DNA of 64,000 nucleotides from contig NZ_LT635492.1 of NCBI RefSeq assembly GCF_900120405.1, forward strand, positions 391,478-455,477, given 5' to 3'. The position numbers and the translations under genes are program-made. Shown piece after piece: positions 17,736-28,249 of this stretch (positions within the stretch are counted from its first letter, which is position 1; every line of letters begins with the position of its first letter). This stretch comes from Urinicoccus massiliensis (GTDB taxonomy: Bacteria; Bacillota; Clostridia; Tissierellales; Peptoniphilaceae). The notes under the pieces were generated by a model, which worked only from the letters and a program-made list of their open reading frames with translations, had not been told where the DNA came from and made no database searches.

Positions 17736-18530
17736 CTAACAACGGGAAGTTTTCCTGTCAAGAAAACACTTTTGAACAATAAAATCGCAAGACCCATAAA
17801 GGACAGTTCTTTCCTGCTTAAACAGGTCCTGTAACTTTTCCAAGACATATTTTTCACTGTCATAGTGGCCAATGTCAATGAGGCAAAAATTCTTTTCATA
17901 GGCATCTTGGCCGTCATGGTATTTAACGTCCCCAGTGATGAAAAGGTCGGCTCCTGCTTGAATGGCCCTATCAAGAAATTCTGCTCCACTACCTCCTAGA
18001 ATAGCAATTCTTTCTACGGATTGGGGGGCCCTTCCATAGACGATAGGCTCCCGGTATTGGGTCAAGTCCTCCAACCTGGCCAAAAGATCTTCCATGGTCT
18101 TAAATTGCCCCTTAGCCAGATAACCCATATTTCTTCCCTGGTCATCCAAATAGAATGGAGCCAGGTCTTCCAGGCCTAACTTTTCAGCTAGGGCATCATT
18201 CACTCCATTCTTAGCTCGATCCAAGTTTGTGTGGGCTGATAAAATAGATATCTTTTCTTTCAGGGCCTGGTAGACTAGGCCGGACTTGTAGTCCTCCACA
18301 TCAATTCTTTGTAGGCCCTTAAAAAACATAGGATGGTGGGAAACAATCACATTACAGTCCTGCTTTATCGCTTCTTCCAAGACCCGGTCTGTCACATCTA
18401 GGCAAAGTAAAATTCCCCGAACCTTTTCTTGAGGAAAATAAATTTGAGGCCCTACAGGGTCCCAATCCTCCGCCAAATTTTCCGGAGCAAATTCACATAG
18501 GCCTTGATAGATTTCTTTAACAAAACGCAT
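17736..18530 (-). CDS. Nif3-like dinuclear metal center protein (YqfO/GTP cyclohydrolase I type 2 family)
   Basis: A 264-residue NIF3/DUF34 protein. Metal ligands are visible in VSHHPMFF (H65, H66), SAHTNLD and IGHYDSEKYVLE near the C-terminus. It is the short form without the central PII-like insertion found in Bacillus YqfO (about 370 residues). The function of the family is debated; the databases' 'GTP cyclohydrolase I type 2' label rests on limited data. It follows trmK with a 14-base overlap, the conserved rpoD-trmK-nif3 order. Confidence 0.92.
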   Translation of the reverse strand: MRFVKEIYQGLCEFAPENLAEDWDPVGPQIYFPQEKVRGILLCLDVTDRVLEEAIKQDCNVIVSHHPMFFKGLQRIDVEDYKSGLVYQALKEKISILSAHTNLDRAKNGVNDALAEKLGLEDLAPFYLDDQGRNMGYLAKGQFKTMEDLLARLEDLTQYREPIVYGRAPQSVERIAILGGSGAEFLDRAIQAGADLFITGDVKYHDGQDAYEKNFCLIDIGHYDSEKYVLEKLQDLFKQERTVLYGSCDFIVQKCFLDRKTSRC

Positions 18531-19194
18531 CCAACCACTCCCTTAACTTCAATAATTTCTTTTCCACTTCTTCTAACTTTTCCTCTTGCCTTGAGGGGTC
18601 TTGAGCCTTTTTTATGAAGCTTGATAGATTTTCCAAACGCTTAATTTCATAATCTATCCAGGCTTTTTTTATGGGGCTCTTGTCTTTTAAAAAGGCCCTA
18701 TAGGGGTCTTGGTTTTCCTTGCACAGGTCAGGATTATAAAAGACTTTAAAAATATGATAATACTTCCCTCGTTCATAGGCCATGTCTTCCTTTTCGATAT
18801 AAAAGCCTAGGTCTTCTAAATTTTCTCTTAAAAAGTCAACAGCCTGCATGGGCTGAAGAATTAAATATTTGCAGGATTTTGCAATTTCCATTCCCTCTTG
18901 GAGGATTGTATAAATCAAGTTTCCACCCATACCAGCTATGACAATGGCCTGGCACTCTCCTGGCTTCAAAGGAGCTAGACCATCGCCCAAACGGCATTGA
19001 ATTTTTTCACTGCCCCAGGAGCTACAAAGGGCCTTGGCCTTTTCCAGGGAAGGGGCAGAAATATCTGTAGCAATGGCAAAGTTCGCCTTTTTTTCTTTTA
19101 GAAATGTATAAGGCACGAACCCATGGTCCGTGCCAATATCTGCCATTGTGTCAACTGGATCCGATAAGGATAGGATTTTTTCTAGTCTCTCCAT
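18517..19194 (-). CDS. trmK: tRNA (adenine(22)-N1)-methyltransferase TrmK
   Basis: A 225-residue class I methyltransferase that makes m1A22 in tRNA. The SAM motif ADIGTDHGFVPY (about 18-29) and the IAGMGGNLI motif (about 86-94) are typical, followed by a helical C-terminal coiled region (about 165-225). Its ATG shares one base with the rpoD stop (TAATG), indicating coupled translation with the sigma factor gene, as in Bacillus sigA-yqfN. Confidence 0.94.
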   Translation of the reverse strand: MERLEKILSLSDPVDTMADIGTDHGFVPYTFLKEKKANFAIATDISAPSLEKAKALCSSWGSEKIQCRLGDGLAPLKPGECQAIVIAGMGGNLIYTILQEGMEIAKSCKYLILQPMQAVDFLRENLEDLGFYIEKEDMAYERGKYYHIFKVFYNPDLCKENQDPYRAFLKDKSPIKKAWIDYEIKRLENLSSFIKKAQDPSRQEEKLEEVEKKLLKLREWLDAFC

Positions 19195-20294
19195 TATTCC
19201 AAGTAGTCCTTTAATTTTTTGCTGCGACTGGGGTGTCTTAATTTCCTCAAAGCCTTGGCTTCAATTTGTCGAATCCTTTCCCGGGTCACATCAAATTCCT
19301 TACCTACTTCTTCCAGGGTTCTGGCCCGGCCATCTTCCAGGCCAAAGCGTAGGGTTAAGACCTTCTTTTCCCTTTCTGTTAGGGTGGTTAAGACCGTGTC
19401 TAACTGTTCCTTTAAAAGGGTAAAGGTCGCTGCATCTACAGGAGAGAGAACTTCGTCATCCGGAATAAAGTCTCCCAGGTGGGAATCTTCTTCTTCCCCA
19501 ATGGGCGTTTCAAGGCTGACTGGCTCTTGGGCAATTTTTTGAATTTCCCGGACCTTTTCCACATCCAGATTCATCTCTTGGGCAATTTCTTCCGGAGAAG
19601 GATCCCGTCCCAAGTCTTGGACCAATTGTCTTTGAACACGGACAAGCTTGTTGATGGTTTCTACCATGTGAACAGGAATCCGGATTGTCCTAGCTTGGTC
19701 CGCAATGGCCCTTGTAATGGCTTGACGAATCCACCAGGTGGCGTAGGTTGAAAATTTAAATCCCTTGGTGTAGTCAAATTTTTCCACAGCCTTCATAAGG
19801 CCCAGGTTCCCTTCTTGAATCAAATCAAGAAAGCTCATGCCCCGACCTACATAGCGCTTGGCAATGCTAACAACCAAACGAAGGTTGGCTTCAGCTAATT
19901 CTTGCTTGGCCAGCTCATCGCCAGTTTCCATTCTCTTGGCGATAGCTACTTCCTCATCCGCAGTTAAAAGAGAAATTTTTCCAATTTCCTTTAAGTACAT
20001 TCGCACAGGGTCGTCAACGCTAACACCCTTGGGAACAGACAGGTCATCTTCCCTGTCCTTTTTGTCCTCATCTTCTTTTTCTTCCTTGTCTTCATCGCCA
20101 ATTAAGTCAATTCCATGATCTTCAAAGTTTTGATAAAGGTCATCTATTTCATCGCTATCCAGCTCTTCGCATTGGTCAAGAGCTTGGGCAATGGTTTCAT
20201 AGCTTAACTTACCATCCTTCTTCCCTTTTTTCATTAACTGGTCGATAATGATCCCTCTTGAGTTTTCGGGTTTATTCGTTAGTTCTGTTTTCAT
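19194..20294 (-). CDS. rpoD: RNA polymerase primary sigma factor SigA/RpoD
   Basis: A 366-residue housekeeping sigma factor. Region 1.1 is at the N-terminus, followed by an acidic Lys/Glu/Asp-rich linker (about 65-88). Then [12 protein letters not shown] (region 1.2), region 2 with [13 protein letters not shown] and [13 protein letters not shown] (-10 recognition), region 3 and the region 4 helix-turn-helix [20 protein letters not shown] for the -35 box. It overlaps dnaG by 23 bases with its own RBS AGAGGGGG. The dnaG-rpoD pair is the core of the macromolecular synthesis operon. Confidence 0.98.
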   Translation of the reverse strand: MKTELTNKPENSRGIIIDQLMKKGKKDGKLSYETIAQALDQCEELDSDEIDDLYQNFEDHGIDLIGDEDKEEKEDEDKKDREDDLSVPKGVSVDDPVRMYLKEIGKISLLTADEEVAIAKRMETGDELAKQELAEANLRLVVSIAKRYVGRGMSFLDLIQEGNLGLMKAVEKFDYTKGFKFSTYATWWIRQAITRAIADQARTIRIPVHMVETINKLVRVQRQLVQDLGRDPSPEEIAQEMNLDVEKVREIQKIAQEPVSLETPIGEEEDSHLGDFIPDDEVLSPVDAATFTLLKEQLDTVLTTLTEREKKVLTLRFGLEDGRARTLEEVGKEFDVTRERIRQIEAKALRKLRHPSRSKKLKDYLE

Positions 20295-22065
20295 ATCGAT
20301 CCCCCTCTAAAATCTGCTTATTTATTTCATTAAATTCTCGAATTAAGTCTGAAAGATCCCGGCTACTGTCAGCCTCAGCATCATCGATGTCTTGAATCAA
20401 TTCCTGCCTTCTCTTCTTTAAATAGTTTATCTCGAGTCTATGCAGGGCTTCTTCTGCAATTTGGTCATTCATTGTCGGGTTAATTTCCAAATTCTTTAAA
20501 AAATAGCCCTCTTCCCTGGATAAATAATTCTTTTCAACCCACCGGTCCGCAGTCCCCTCTACATCCAGAGGGAAGTCCAGGTTTTCCAAAGTCTTTAAGT
20601 CTTCAAAGGCCCGTTCATAACCCGTGTTGTTCCAAATTATTTTTCTTTTTTGAAAGTCATCAAAAAGATTCTTATCCATTAAAAGAACCCGCATCAGGCT
20701 CCTTTGGTGGATATTGCTGCCAATGTCCGAATCCGGTCCTGTTCGAATTGTAGGCGCTTTTTCCACAACATTCTTCCTGGCTTGGCCAGATTCAATTTCC
20801 GCCTTCAAGCTTTCCCGGCTAATTTGATAGTTTCTAGAAACCTGGTCAATGTAGATGTCTCTTTCCACAGGACTTTGGACTCCCCTTAAGAGTTTAGAAA
20901 CTTCTTTTAAAAAACCTATTTTACCCTCTGCTGAGTCTAATGTAAAGTTTTTTTTCAAATCTTCAATAAGATATTCAATGGCATCCTTGGCTCTTTTTAC
21001 TTCCAACTCAAAAGCATCAGGTCCCTGACTTTTTATAAAGTCATCCGGGTCCATCCCATCCTTGAGACAGATAATTTTTGCCTTAATTCCCACAGAAAAA
21101 AGGATGTTGATTGCTCGCTTTGTCGCCCGAATTCCAGCTTCGTCCCCATCATAGCAAACGAAAACCTCCTGGCCATATTTTTTTAGCAATTGTCCCTGGT
21201 CCTTGGTTAAGGCTGTTCCCAAACTGGCTACAGCATCATAAATCCCTACACTTCCCAGGGCAATGACATCCATGTAACCTTCAACAAGAATAATCCGGTC
21301 CCGGTTCTTTTTTTGCTGGATGATATTTAAACCATAGAGATTGTTCCCCTTGTGAAAGATTGGGGTGTCCCTGGAATTTAAATATTTAGGGCCATAATCA
21401 CTGTTAAACTGTCTGCCACCAAAGCCAATGACCCTACCCCTAGAATTGATAATGGGGAAAATAATCCGATTTTTAAAGCGGTCAGATGCCTCACCACTGG
21501 TTTGATTGATAAAAACTAAATTGCAGTCTTCAATCTCATTTAACTTATACCCCAAAGAAAGTAAATGTTCACACAAATCTTTTTTCCGCAAGGGAGCGTA
21601 ACCCAGGCCATACTTTAGGATGGTTTCTCTTCCCACTCCCCGATTTTCCAAGTAAAGCAAGGGGCCCTTTTCCCTGGATAAGTTTTTCATGTAAAAAAAG
21701 GCGGCTTCTCGATTGATTTGATATAAGTTTTCTAAGTACTTTTTCTTGGCTTGATCCAATTTATTCTCTTCTTTTAACTGGACCCCATACCGCTTGGCCA
21801 ATTCCTCTACCGAATCCACAAAGCTCATATGGTTGTGTTCCATCATAAAGCTAAAAATGTCCCCTGTGGCATGGCAGCCAAAGCAATAATAATACCCTTC
21901 TCTTTCGCGAACGTGAAAAGAAGGTGTTTTTTCATTATGAAAAGGGCACAGGCCTACATAGCCTGAGCCTGTTTTTTTTAGCTGGACATACTGTCCGATA
22001 AGGTCGACAATATTGGCCCGGTCCTTTATTTCATTTAACACATCGTCATCAATTCGATAAGACAT
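20272..22065 (-). CDS. dnaG: DNA primase DnaG
   Basis: A 597-residue primase that lays RNA primers for replication. The CHC2 zinc finger ([13 protein letters not shown] ... CFGCHATGD, about 40-66), the TOPRIM catalytic core ([10 protein letters not shown] and CYDGDEAG) and a C-terminal DnaB-interaction domain are present. I chose ATG 22065 ([10 protein letters not shown]) with RBS GGAAGGGAT; 15 extra codons are open upstream but overlap dgt. It starts 3 bases after the dgt stop. Confidence 0.97.
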   Translation of the reverse strand: MSYRIDDDVLNEIKDRANIVDLIGQYVQLKKTGSGYVGLCPFHNEKTPSFHVREREGYYYCFGCHATGDIFSFMMEHNHMSFVDSVEELAKRYGVQLKEENKLDQAKKKYLENLYQINREAAFFYMKNLSREKGPLLYLENRGVGRETILKYGLGYAPLRKKDLCEHLLSLGYKLNEIEDCNLVFINQTSGEASDRFKNRIIFPIINSRGRVIGFGGRQFNSDYGPKYLNSRDTPIFHKGNNLYGLNIIQQKKNRDRIILVEGYMDVIALGSVGIYDAVASLGTALTKDQGQLLKKYGQEVFVCYDGDEAGIRATKRAINILFSVGIKAKIICLKDGMDPDDFIKSQGPDAFELEVKRAKDAIEYLIEDLKKNFTLDSAEGKIGFLKEVSKLLRGVQSPVERDIYIDQVSRNYQISRESLKAEIESGQARKNVVEKAPTIRTGPDSDIGSNIHQRSLMRVLLMDKNLFDDFQKRKIIWNNTGYERAFEDLKTLENLDFPLDVEGTADRWVEKNYLSREEGYFLKNLEINPTMNDQIAEEALHRLEINYLKKRRQELIQDIDDAEADSSRDLSDLIREFNEINKQILEGDRYENRTNE

Positions 22066-22067
22066 TT

Positions 22068-23078
22068 TTATCCCTTCCAATGTTTTGGCATAAATAACTC
22101 CGTCCAACATTGCATGGCAAACCGATCCGTCATTCCAGCGATATAATCACATACTTGGTCTGCGCGAGAGTCTTCTCTATCCTTATATAGGGCAATATGC
22201 TCTTGGGGAAGATCTTCTTCCATATAATAAGTATACAGGTCTCCAATAACCTTTTTAATCTTGTCTTCGTCCCCCTTGGCCTTGGGGTTTAAGTAAACCC
22301 GCTTAAACATAAAACTTCTCAGACCCATCATCTCTTGGTAGATATCTTCTACCATACCCACTTGTCCATTTTGGTCAAAATAATCCAAAATCCCCCGGAT
22401 AAGACTTGTAATCCTCTGACTTTTTGTCTCACCGAGATACTTCCGACTGGACCTGGGTAGATCGTCTTGGTCAATAATTCCTGCTCGAAGAGCATCTTCA
22501 ATGTCATGATTAATATAGGCAATCCGGTCGGCAAACTTGATAATTTTTCCTTCTGGAGTCTTGGCCACTTGGTCCCCTGAGTGGTTGACAATGCCATCCC
22601 TAACTTCCAGGGTTAGGTTTAGCCCTTGCCGGTTGTCCCCGTGCTCTAAAAAGTCTACGACTCTTAAACTTTGTTGATTATGCTTGAATCCCCCGGGGTG
22701 GATTTCATTTAGGACCTTTTCCCCACTATGACCAAAGGGGGTGTGACCTAAATCATGTCCCAAAGCCATGGCTTCTGTTAAGTCTTCATTTAAGGCCAGG
22801 GTCCTGGCAATGGTTCTGGCAATTTGTGACACCTCTAGGGTATGGGTAAGTCGGGTCCGGTAATGATCTTGCTCCGGAGCTATAAAAACCTGGGTCTTGT
22901 GTTTCAAACGTCGAAAACTTTTGGAGTGTAGGATTCGATCTCGGTCTCTTTGAAAGTCAGTCCTCCACCGACAAGGCTCTTCCGGCCTTAAGCGACCTTG
23001 GCTTTTTTTGGCAAGACTTGCTTGCTGGCAAAGAATCTCTTCTTCTAATGCTTCTAAGGCAAGACGATTTCTTAACAT
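22068..23078 (-). CDS. dgt: Deoxyguanosinetriphosphate triphosphohydrolase-like protein
   Basis: A 336-residue HD-domain dNTPase, hydrolysing dGTP or other dNTPs to the nucleoside and triphosphate. Motifs: RLKHKTQVF, RTRLTHTLEVSQIAR (first metal His), GHDLGHTPFGHSGE (HD pair) and a downstream IVNHSG plus KFADRIAYINHDIEDA (Asp ligand). The dgt-dnaG-rpoD arrangement is frequent in Clostridia and places dNTP pool control next to the primase. ATG with RBS GAGGTGA. Confidence 0.94.
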   Translation of the reverse strand: MLRNRLALEALEEEILCQQASLAKKSQGRLRPEEPCRWRTDFQRDRDRILHSKSFRRLKHKTQVFIAPEQDHYRTRLTHTLEVSQIARTIARTLALNEDLTEAMALGHDLGHTPFGHSGEKVLNEIHPGGFKHNQQSLRVVDFLEHGDNRQGLNLTLEVRDGIVNHSGDQVAKTPEGKIIKFADRIAYINHDIEDALRAGIIDQDDLPRSSRKYLGETKSQRITSLIRGILDYFDQNGQVGMVEDIYQEMMGLRSFMFKRVYLNPKAKGDEDKIKKVIGDLYTYYMEEDLPQEHIALYKDREDSRADQVCDYIAGMTDRFAMQCWTELFMPKHWKG

Positions 23079-23086
23079 AATTCACC

Positions 23087-23905
23087 TCATAGTTCAGGAT
23101 GATTAATGTATTCCAAAATTAACTCAGCAGTTTCTTCTATGGCCTTATGGGTTACATCAATAATGGGACATCCAATTTCCTTCATAACCCGAGTAGAATA
23201 ATCTATTTCTTCCTGGATTCTCTTAAGGTCTGCATACTTGGTAGAGGAATGCAGTCCCAAAGACTTCAACCTCTCTTCTCTGATGGAAAAAATCTTATCC
23301 GACCCGGCAATGAGACCCACGATTTGTTTAGGGTCTTTTTTATAAACTTCTGCTGGTACTGGTACTTCCGGTACCAAGGGAACATTACAAACCTTGATTA
23401 ATTTATGGGCCAGGTACATAGACAAGGGTGTCTTTGATGTTCTGGAAATACCAAGAATCAAAAGGTCTGAATCCATAATTCCCCTGGGGTCCTTACCGTC
23501 GTCATATTTTACCGCAAATTCAATGGCCTCTACCTTTTTAAAGTAGTTTTCATCCAGACGACGAATGAGTCCCGGTTCCCTAAGGGGTCCATAACCCAAG
23601 GCTTGCTCCAGGGCCTTCATGGGAGGGCCCATGACATCCACTGTGGGGATATTCAACTCTTTTGTCCTGTTTTCAATGTACTTTCTGGTATTTTCTTCCA
23701 CATTTGTATAAATGAGCGCCTTTTTTTCCTTTGTAATCATGTCTTCAAAAACAGGCTCAATGGCTTCTATGGAGTTATGATAAGGAAATCTTAAAATTTC
23801 ATAATCCGAAGCTTCAAATTGCTTGGCTGCTGCCTTGGCGATTAATTCTCCAGTTTCCCCAATGGAATCTGAAATTACATAAATCATTAATGGATTGTCT
23901 TTCAT
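23087..23905 (-). CDS. ppsR: PEP synthase / pyruvate phosphate dikinase regulatory protein (DUF299 kinase-pyrophosphorylase)
   Basis: A 272-residue bifunctional regulator that inactivates its target by ADP-dependent Thr phosphorylation and restores it by Pi-dependent dephosphorylation. The atypical P-loop GISRTSKT is at 152-159. I chose ATG 23905, with AAGGGAG a few bases upstream; an ATG at 23923 in the same frame overlaps ccpN. The family's target is either PPDK or PEP synthase. The candidate target in this window (62.7-64 kb) has PEP-synthase-type sequence. It follows ccpN as in Bacillus (yqzB-yqfL). Confidence 0.93.
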   Translation of the reverse strand: MKDNPLMIYVISDSIGETGELIAKAAAKQFEASDYEILRFPYHNSIEAIEPVFEDMITKEKKALIYTNVEENTRKYIENRTKELNIPTVDVMGPPMKALEQALGYGPLREPGLIRRLDENYFKKVEAIEFAVKYDDGKDPRGIMDSDLLILGISRTSKTPLSMYLAHKLIKVCNVPLVPEVPVPAEVYKKDPKQIVGLIAGSDKIFSIREERLKSLGLHSSTKYADLKRIQEEIDYSTRVMKEIGCPIIDVTHKAIEETAELILEYINHPEL

Positions 23906-23915
23906 ACTCTCTCCC

Positions 23916-24533
23916 TTAATCATTTCCTACCACTTCTACAAATAGTTTTGCAATATTCGTTTTCGTATAGCGTCCCACCACGAGATATCCGCCTTCCTGC
24001 TTGGATACGACAGGAATGGCATCAATGTCGTGTTCTACAATGAGTCTTGTCGCCTCCAACACTGAGGCATCCTTATCAACTTTTATAATCTTGGGTTCTC
24101 TTGTCATTAGGACCCCTACCGGGGTTGTTTGAGTTTGCCCTCCCAGAAAGGACCTTAAGAGGTCTTTTCTGGAAACGACCCCAGTGAGTAGACCTTCATT
24201 TGTGACAAACAAGGTGCCAGCATCTTCTAAAAATAAAGATACCACGGCATCATAAATGGACGTTTGCTCATCAACCAGGGTGGGTAGACTCATCACTTCT
24301 TCTACGGACATACTTAAAGATTCCCTGCGTTGATTCACAGATCCATTGTGGCCTAGATAATAGTAACCTACCTTGGGTCTTGCTCCTAGAACTTCCACCA
24401 TGGTTAAAAGAGTAAAGTCTGGTCTAAGGGTTGCACGAGACAAATTTAATTTGCTTGCTATTTTCTCCCCCGTAATGGGTTGAAATTCCTTTACAATATC
24501 GATAATTTTTTTCTGTCTCGCTGTAAACTTCAT
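23916..24533 (-). CDS. ccpN: CcpN-family transcriptional repressor (HTH plus two CBS domains)
   Basis: A 205-residue protein with an N-terminal winged helix (about 1-60; KIASKLNLSRATLRPDFTLL) and two CBS domains (about 75-135 and 140-200) that would bind nucleotides. Bacillus CcpN represses gluconeogenic genes (gapB, pckA) on glycolytic carbon. Here it lies 9 bases after glyS and directly before ppsR, so it probably also concerns PEP/pyruvate flux. The ligand and target sites cannot be read from the sequence. Confidence 0.92.
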   Translation of the reverse strand: MKFTARQKKIIDIVKEFQPITGEKIASKLNLSRATLRPDFTLLTMVEVLGARPKVGYYYLGHNGSVNQRRESLSMSVEEVMSLPTLVDEQTSIYDAVVSLFLEDAGTLFVTNEGLLTGVVSRKDLLRSFLGGQTQTTPVGVLMTREPKIIKVDKDASVLEATRLIVEHDIDAIPVVSKQEGGYLVVGRYTKTNIAKLFVEVVGND

Positions 24534-24542
24534 GGAATCATC

Positions 24543-26624
24543 CTATTCTAAAACTAATTGGTTGATATCAAGAATCCCCTTAACTTCTTCATAAATATTA
24601 TGAAGCATACTTAACCGGTTAGAGGACAAGATTGGATCTTCTGTTAAGACCATGACTTGGTCAAAATAATCATGGATGGTGTCTGTCAGTTCATTTAGAC
24701 TTTGCATCTTGGCTAGGTAGTCTGAAGGTTCAATTTCTTCATCCATTTTCGCCTTAACCCTTGTAAATTCTTCATACAATTTCTTTTCTTGGTCTTCCAG
24801 GAGCTGGTCTTGAGAAAATTCCATAGAGTCTTGGTATTTTACAGCCAAATGTCCCAAGCGGATATAGGCTTCAAAGAAGTCTTTAGGCAGGTCCTCAAGG
24901 GCAACTTTTAGGTCTTGGCAGCGTTTAAAGATGTCTACAACATCATCCAAGCCTGTAGCTAAGACGGCATCAATAAGGTCATAGCGGTAGCCTTCGTCCA
25001 AGAGCATTTGTCGAATACGTCCCAATAAGAAATTCATAATGGCTTCTTTGACGATATTGTAGTCAAAGACCAATTCTTGGCGACCTACATAAATATATAG
25101 GGCATAGTCAACGACAATGGACAAGGGCAGGTGCCAATTTTTATTTTTAATAATGTTAATTAAGCCAATAGCCTGTCTTCTAAGTCCAAAGGGGTCTTGG
25201 CTCCCTGTAGGAATCAGGTCAATGGCAAATAGACCTACAATGGTATCTAACTTGTCGGCTATGGACAAAATAGATCCTGTTGTTGTAAGAGGCAGGTCTC
25301 CGTTGGCCTTACGAGGCATGTATTGCTCATTTAAGGCAGTGGCTATAATATCCGGTCTTCCTTCATTTTTGGCATAAATTGCCCCCATAAGGCCTTGAAG
25401 TTCTGTAAACTCTTGAACCATATTGGTTACCAGGTCTGTCTTGGCTAGATTTGAAGCTTTTCCTAGGGCAATTTTGGTTTCTTCAGCCACTTGCAAGTAA
25501 TCGCCAATTTGTTCAGTCAAGGCTTGAAGACGACCAGTCTTATCATAGAGGGTTCCCAGTTTGTCATGGAACATAACACCCTTTAAGTCTTCCAGTCTAT
25601 CTTCTAGTTTTCTCTTTTGGTCTTCTTCATAGAAAAAGACGGCATCTTCCAGTCTGGCTGCCAAAACTTTTTCATTCCCTTGGGCTACAATTTCCTCATA
25701 GTCGCTATTTCCATTTCGGATGGTAATAAAGTAGGGTTTTAAGGCTCCCTCTGTATCATAAACAGGAATATATCTTAGGTGCTCCCTCATGGGTGTTGTA
25801 ATGACTACAGGGGGTAGGCTCATGTACTTTTCATTGACATTTCCTACAATGGCTGTTGGGTATTCTACGATATAGGTTAGTTCTTGGAAAAGATCTTCGT
25901 CTTCCTTGATTTCCCCACCCAGAGCCTTGGCCTTACGCGTGGCTTGGTACTTAATTTTTTCATACCGCTTCTTTTGGTCTACCAAGACATAGTTTTCCAA
26001 GAGCAGGTCTTCATAGGAGTCCACATTTGGGATAAGAAGAGGGTTTTTACCCAAGAAGCGATGACTTCTGCTTTCTTGTCCCACAGGAATTCCTTCAAAA
26101 TCAAAGGCAATGACCCGGTCATTAAAGAGGGAGACAATCCAACGGATGGGTCTGGCAAAGCGGATATTCTTTCCGCCCCAGCGCATGTTTTTAGGAAAAG
26201 AAACTCCTCGAATGGATTCAGGAATAATCTCTTGTAGGATACTTTCAACATCCTTGCCTCCAGTTTGGATTTTTGCATAGATGTAGTCCGTTCCCTTGAG
26301 GTTTTCTTGGTAGAGGTCCTCTTCTGTTAAGCCCTTGCTCTTCATGAAACCTAGGAGGGGTTTGGTGGGCTGGTGGTTTTCATCATAAGAAATCTTTACA
26401 GATGGCCCCTTGACAATTTCTTCCATATTTTTTTGCTTGTCAGCAAGGCCCTTGATGATGATGGTCAACCGTCTAGGTGTTGCTAGACTCTCAATTTCAT
26501 CATAGTCTACAGCTTGTTCATCTAGACGTTTTTTTATTTGATCCTTTAATTGACCTAGCCCCATTTCAACAAATCTAGCCGGAAGTTCTTCTACTCCAAT
26601 TTCAAGTAAATATTGATTATTCAT
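24543..26624 (-). CDS. glyS: Glycyl-tRNA synthetase beta subunit
   Basis: A 693-residue beta subunit of the alpha2beta2 bacterial GlyRS, which binds tRNA-Gly. The N-terminus [20 protein letters not shown] and internal [20 protein letters not shown] are typical; the C-terminal part carries HD-like and anticodon-binding domains. I chose ATG 26624 with RBS AGGTG, overlapping the glyQ stop by 8 bases; GTG 26633 in the same frame is poorly spaced from a RBS. The two-subunit enzyme is the bacterial, not the eukaryote-like, form. No T-box is seen upstream of the pair. Confidence 0.97.
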   Translation of the reverse strand: MNNQYLLEIGVEELPARFVEMGLGQLKDQIKKRLDEQAVDYDEIESLATPRRLTIIIKGLADKQKNMEEIVKGPSVKISYDENHQPTKPLLGFMKSKGLTEEDLYQENLKGTDYIYAKIQTGGKDVESILQEIIPESIRGVSFPKNMRWGGKNIRFARPIRWIVSLFNDRVIAFDFEGIPVGQESRSHRFLGKNPLLIPNVDSYEDLLLENYVLVDQKKRYEKIKYQATRKAKALGGEIKEDEDLFQELTYIVEYPTAIVGNVNEKYMSLPPVVITTPMREHLRYIPVYDTEGALKPYFITIRNGNSDYEEIVAQGNEKVLAARLEDAVFFYEEDQKRKLEDRLEDLKGVMFHDKLGTLYDKTGRLQALTEQIGDYLQVAEETKIALGKASNLAKTDLVTNMVQEFTELQGLMGAIYAKNEGRPDIIATALNEQYMPRKANGDLPLTTTGSILSIADKLDTIVGLFAIDLIPTGSQDPFGLRRQAIGLINIIKNKNWHLPLSIVVDYALYIYVGRQELVFDYNIVKEAIMNFLLGRIRQMLLDEGYRYDLIDAVLATGLDDVVDIFKRCQDLKVALEDLPKDFFEAYIRLGHLAVKYQDSMEFSQDQLLEDQEKKLYEEFTRVKAKMDEEIEPSDYLAKMQSLNELTDTIHDYFDQVMVLTEDPILSSNRLSMLHNIYEEVKGILDINQLVLE

Positions 26625-27501
26625 GGTCTGCACCTGCCTTTAAAAGTGGAAAGTCCATTTCTTCTCTTTGTTTTAAATATTCTGAAGCAACCTTCCTTGC
26701 CAAATTTCTTACTCTTGCAATATAGCCTGTCCGTTCAGAAACAGAAATCGCTCCCCTGGCATCTAGGACATTAAAGGTGTGCGAACATTTTAAAACATAG
26801 TCATAGGCCGGCATAACCAGTCCTTTTTCAATAACTCTTTCTGACTCTTTTTCATAGGTGTCAAAGAGACCTCTAAGCATTTGAACGTCTGCCAACTCAA
26901 AACTATAGACTGAATGTTCATATTCTGCCTTGTGGAAGATATCTCCATACTTTAATTGGTCGTTCCAGCTAATGTCATAGACATTGTCCACATCTTGAAG
27001 GTACATGGCAATCCGTTCCAAACCATAAGTCAATTCCGCTGATTCCAGGTCGCAGTTGATGGATCCTACTTGTTGGAAATAAGTAAATTGTGTGATTTCC
27101 ATTCCATCCAACCAAACTTCCCAGCCCAAGCCCCAGGCACCTAGGGTTGGTGACTCCCAGTTGTCTTCTACAAAACGAATGTCGTGCTTTTTCACGTCAA
27201 TCCCAATCATTTGTAGACTTTTTAAGTAAAGGTCTTGGACATTTTCCGGTGATGGTTTTAAGATGACTTGCAGTTGGTGGTGTTGGTAGAGACGGTTTGG
27301 ATTCTCCCCATAGCGGGCATCTGCAGGCCGTCTAGATGGTTCAACATAGACTGTTTTCCAAGGTTCAGGCCCTAAAGCCTTTAGGAAGGTAAAGGGATTC
27401 ATGGTTCCTGCTCCCTTTTCTATGTCGTAAGGCTCCATAATAATACAGCCTTGTTCTTTCCAATAGCTTTCTAAAGTTTGCATTAGTTCTTGAAAATGCA
27501 T
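26617..27501 (-). CDS. glyQ: Glycyl-tRNA synthetase alpha subunit
   Basis: A 294-residue class II synthetase subunit that activates glycine. Motifs include [20 protein letters not shown] (about 17-36), [20 protein letters not shown] (about 54-73) and a C-terminal [16 protein letters not shown]. It is translated from ATG 27501 with a RBS in the 16-base gap after recO and is coupled to glyS. The recO-glyQ-glyS order is as in Bacillus. Confidence 0.98.
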   Translation of the reverse strand: MHFQELMQTLESYWKEQGCIIMEPYDIEKGAGTMNPFTFLKALGPEPWKTVYVEPSRRPADARYGENPNRLYQHHQLQVILKPSPENVQDLYLKSLQMIGIDVKKHDIRFVEDNWESPTLGAWGLGWEVWLDGMEITQFTYFQQVGSINCDLESAELTYGLERIAMYLQDVDNVYDISWNDQLKYGDIFHKAEYEHSVYSFELADVQMLRGLFDTYEKESERVIEKGLVMPAYDYVLKCSHTFNVLDARGAISVSERTGYIARVRNLARKVASEYLKQREEMDFPLLKAGADHE

Positions 27502-27517
27502 AAGTTCTTTATCCTCC

Positions 27518-28249
27518 TCAAAATGTGGCTAGTAAGTCATAGCTGTTAATTTTCGTAAGGTCTAAGTGTGTGTAAAGAAGGTCCATTAAAAGATCAAAGA
27601 CCCAGTGTTCATCACAAGTGTTAGGCCCTGGTAGGTCATCCAAGGGATTATATAAAATCTTTTCTATATAGTCTAGGTCCTCCTCTTGGATAATTCTTCC
27701 TTTTCCAGCTTTTAAGCCATATTCTATAATACCACTTTTTGGGTCAAAATACCTAGTACTATTGCCTATAAATTTTGATTTTTTCCCAATCATTGGCCGG
27801 TAGCCCAAAAAGGTCAGACCCTTAATTAAAAAAGCATTTATCAGGGTTTTTGAAAATCCTTCTTCCAGCTGACTTAGGGTCTTATCCACCAAGTCATACA
27901 TTTTTGTATTGACCTGGCCATATTCCAAGCTTTTATCCAAAACTTCTAAAATAAATGTTCCGGCCACCATGGCCCGAAAGTCATTTTTTAACTTATAGTG
28001 GTCCTTGATAATCTTGCCTTCGTGGATGTAGGCGAAGGTCTTACCCATGGAAAAAAGATAGTCCCCTTCCAACATAGGTTGGCTTAAAGATAGGATTGAG
28101 CTTTTTGCCCTCAGGGCCCCCTTGGCCATAACGGCTAATTTTCCCCGGTCCCGGGTGAAAATCCGCAGGATTTTACTGGACTCGCCGTAGACCTGTTCAT
28201 CAAGGACAATCCCCCGACTTCTAAATCTATTGGTAGCCAAATCGCTCAA
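27518..28249 (-). CDS. recO: DNA repair protein RecO
   Basis: A 243-residue recombination mediator that loads RecA with RecR. The N-terminal OB fold contains [20 protein letters not shown] and [13 protein letters not shown]; the C-terminal half is helical. No zinc cysteine cluster is visible in the C-terminal part, as in many Firmicute forms. Two TTG starts are possible, 28249 and 28240; the latter has AGGTTGAG at good spacing and may be the real one. It overlaps the 3' end of era. Confidence 0.93.
   Translation of the reverse strand: MSDLATNRFRSRGIVLDEQVYGESSKILRIFTRDRGKLAVMAKGALRAKSSILSLSQPMLEGDYLFSMGKTFAYIHEGKIIKDHYKLKNDFRAMVAGTFILEVLDKSLEYGQVNTKMYDLVDKTLSQLEEGFSKTLINAFLIKGLTFLGYRPMIGKKSKFIGNSTRYFDPKSGIIEYGLKAGKGRIIQEEDLDYIEKILYNPLDDLPGPNTCDEHWVFDLLMDLLYTHLDLTKINSYDLLATF

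Noticed and set aside
27502-27517. T-box or riboswitch upstream of glyQ
   Set aside because: Only 16 bases separate glyQ from recO, leaving no room for a T-box leader.
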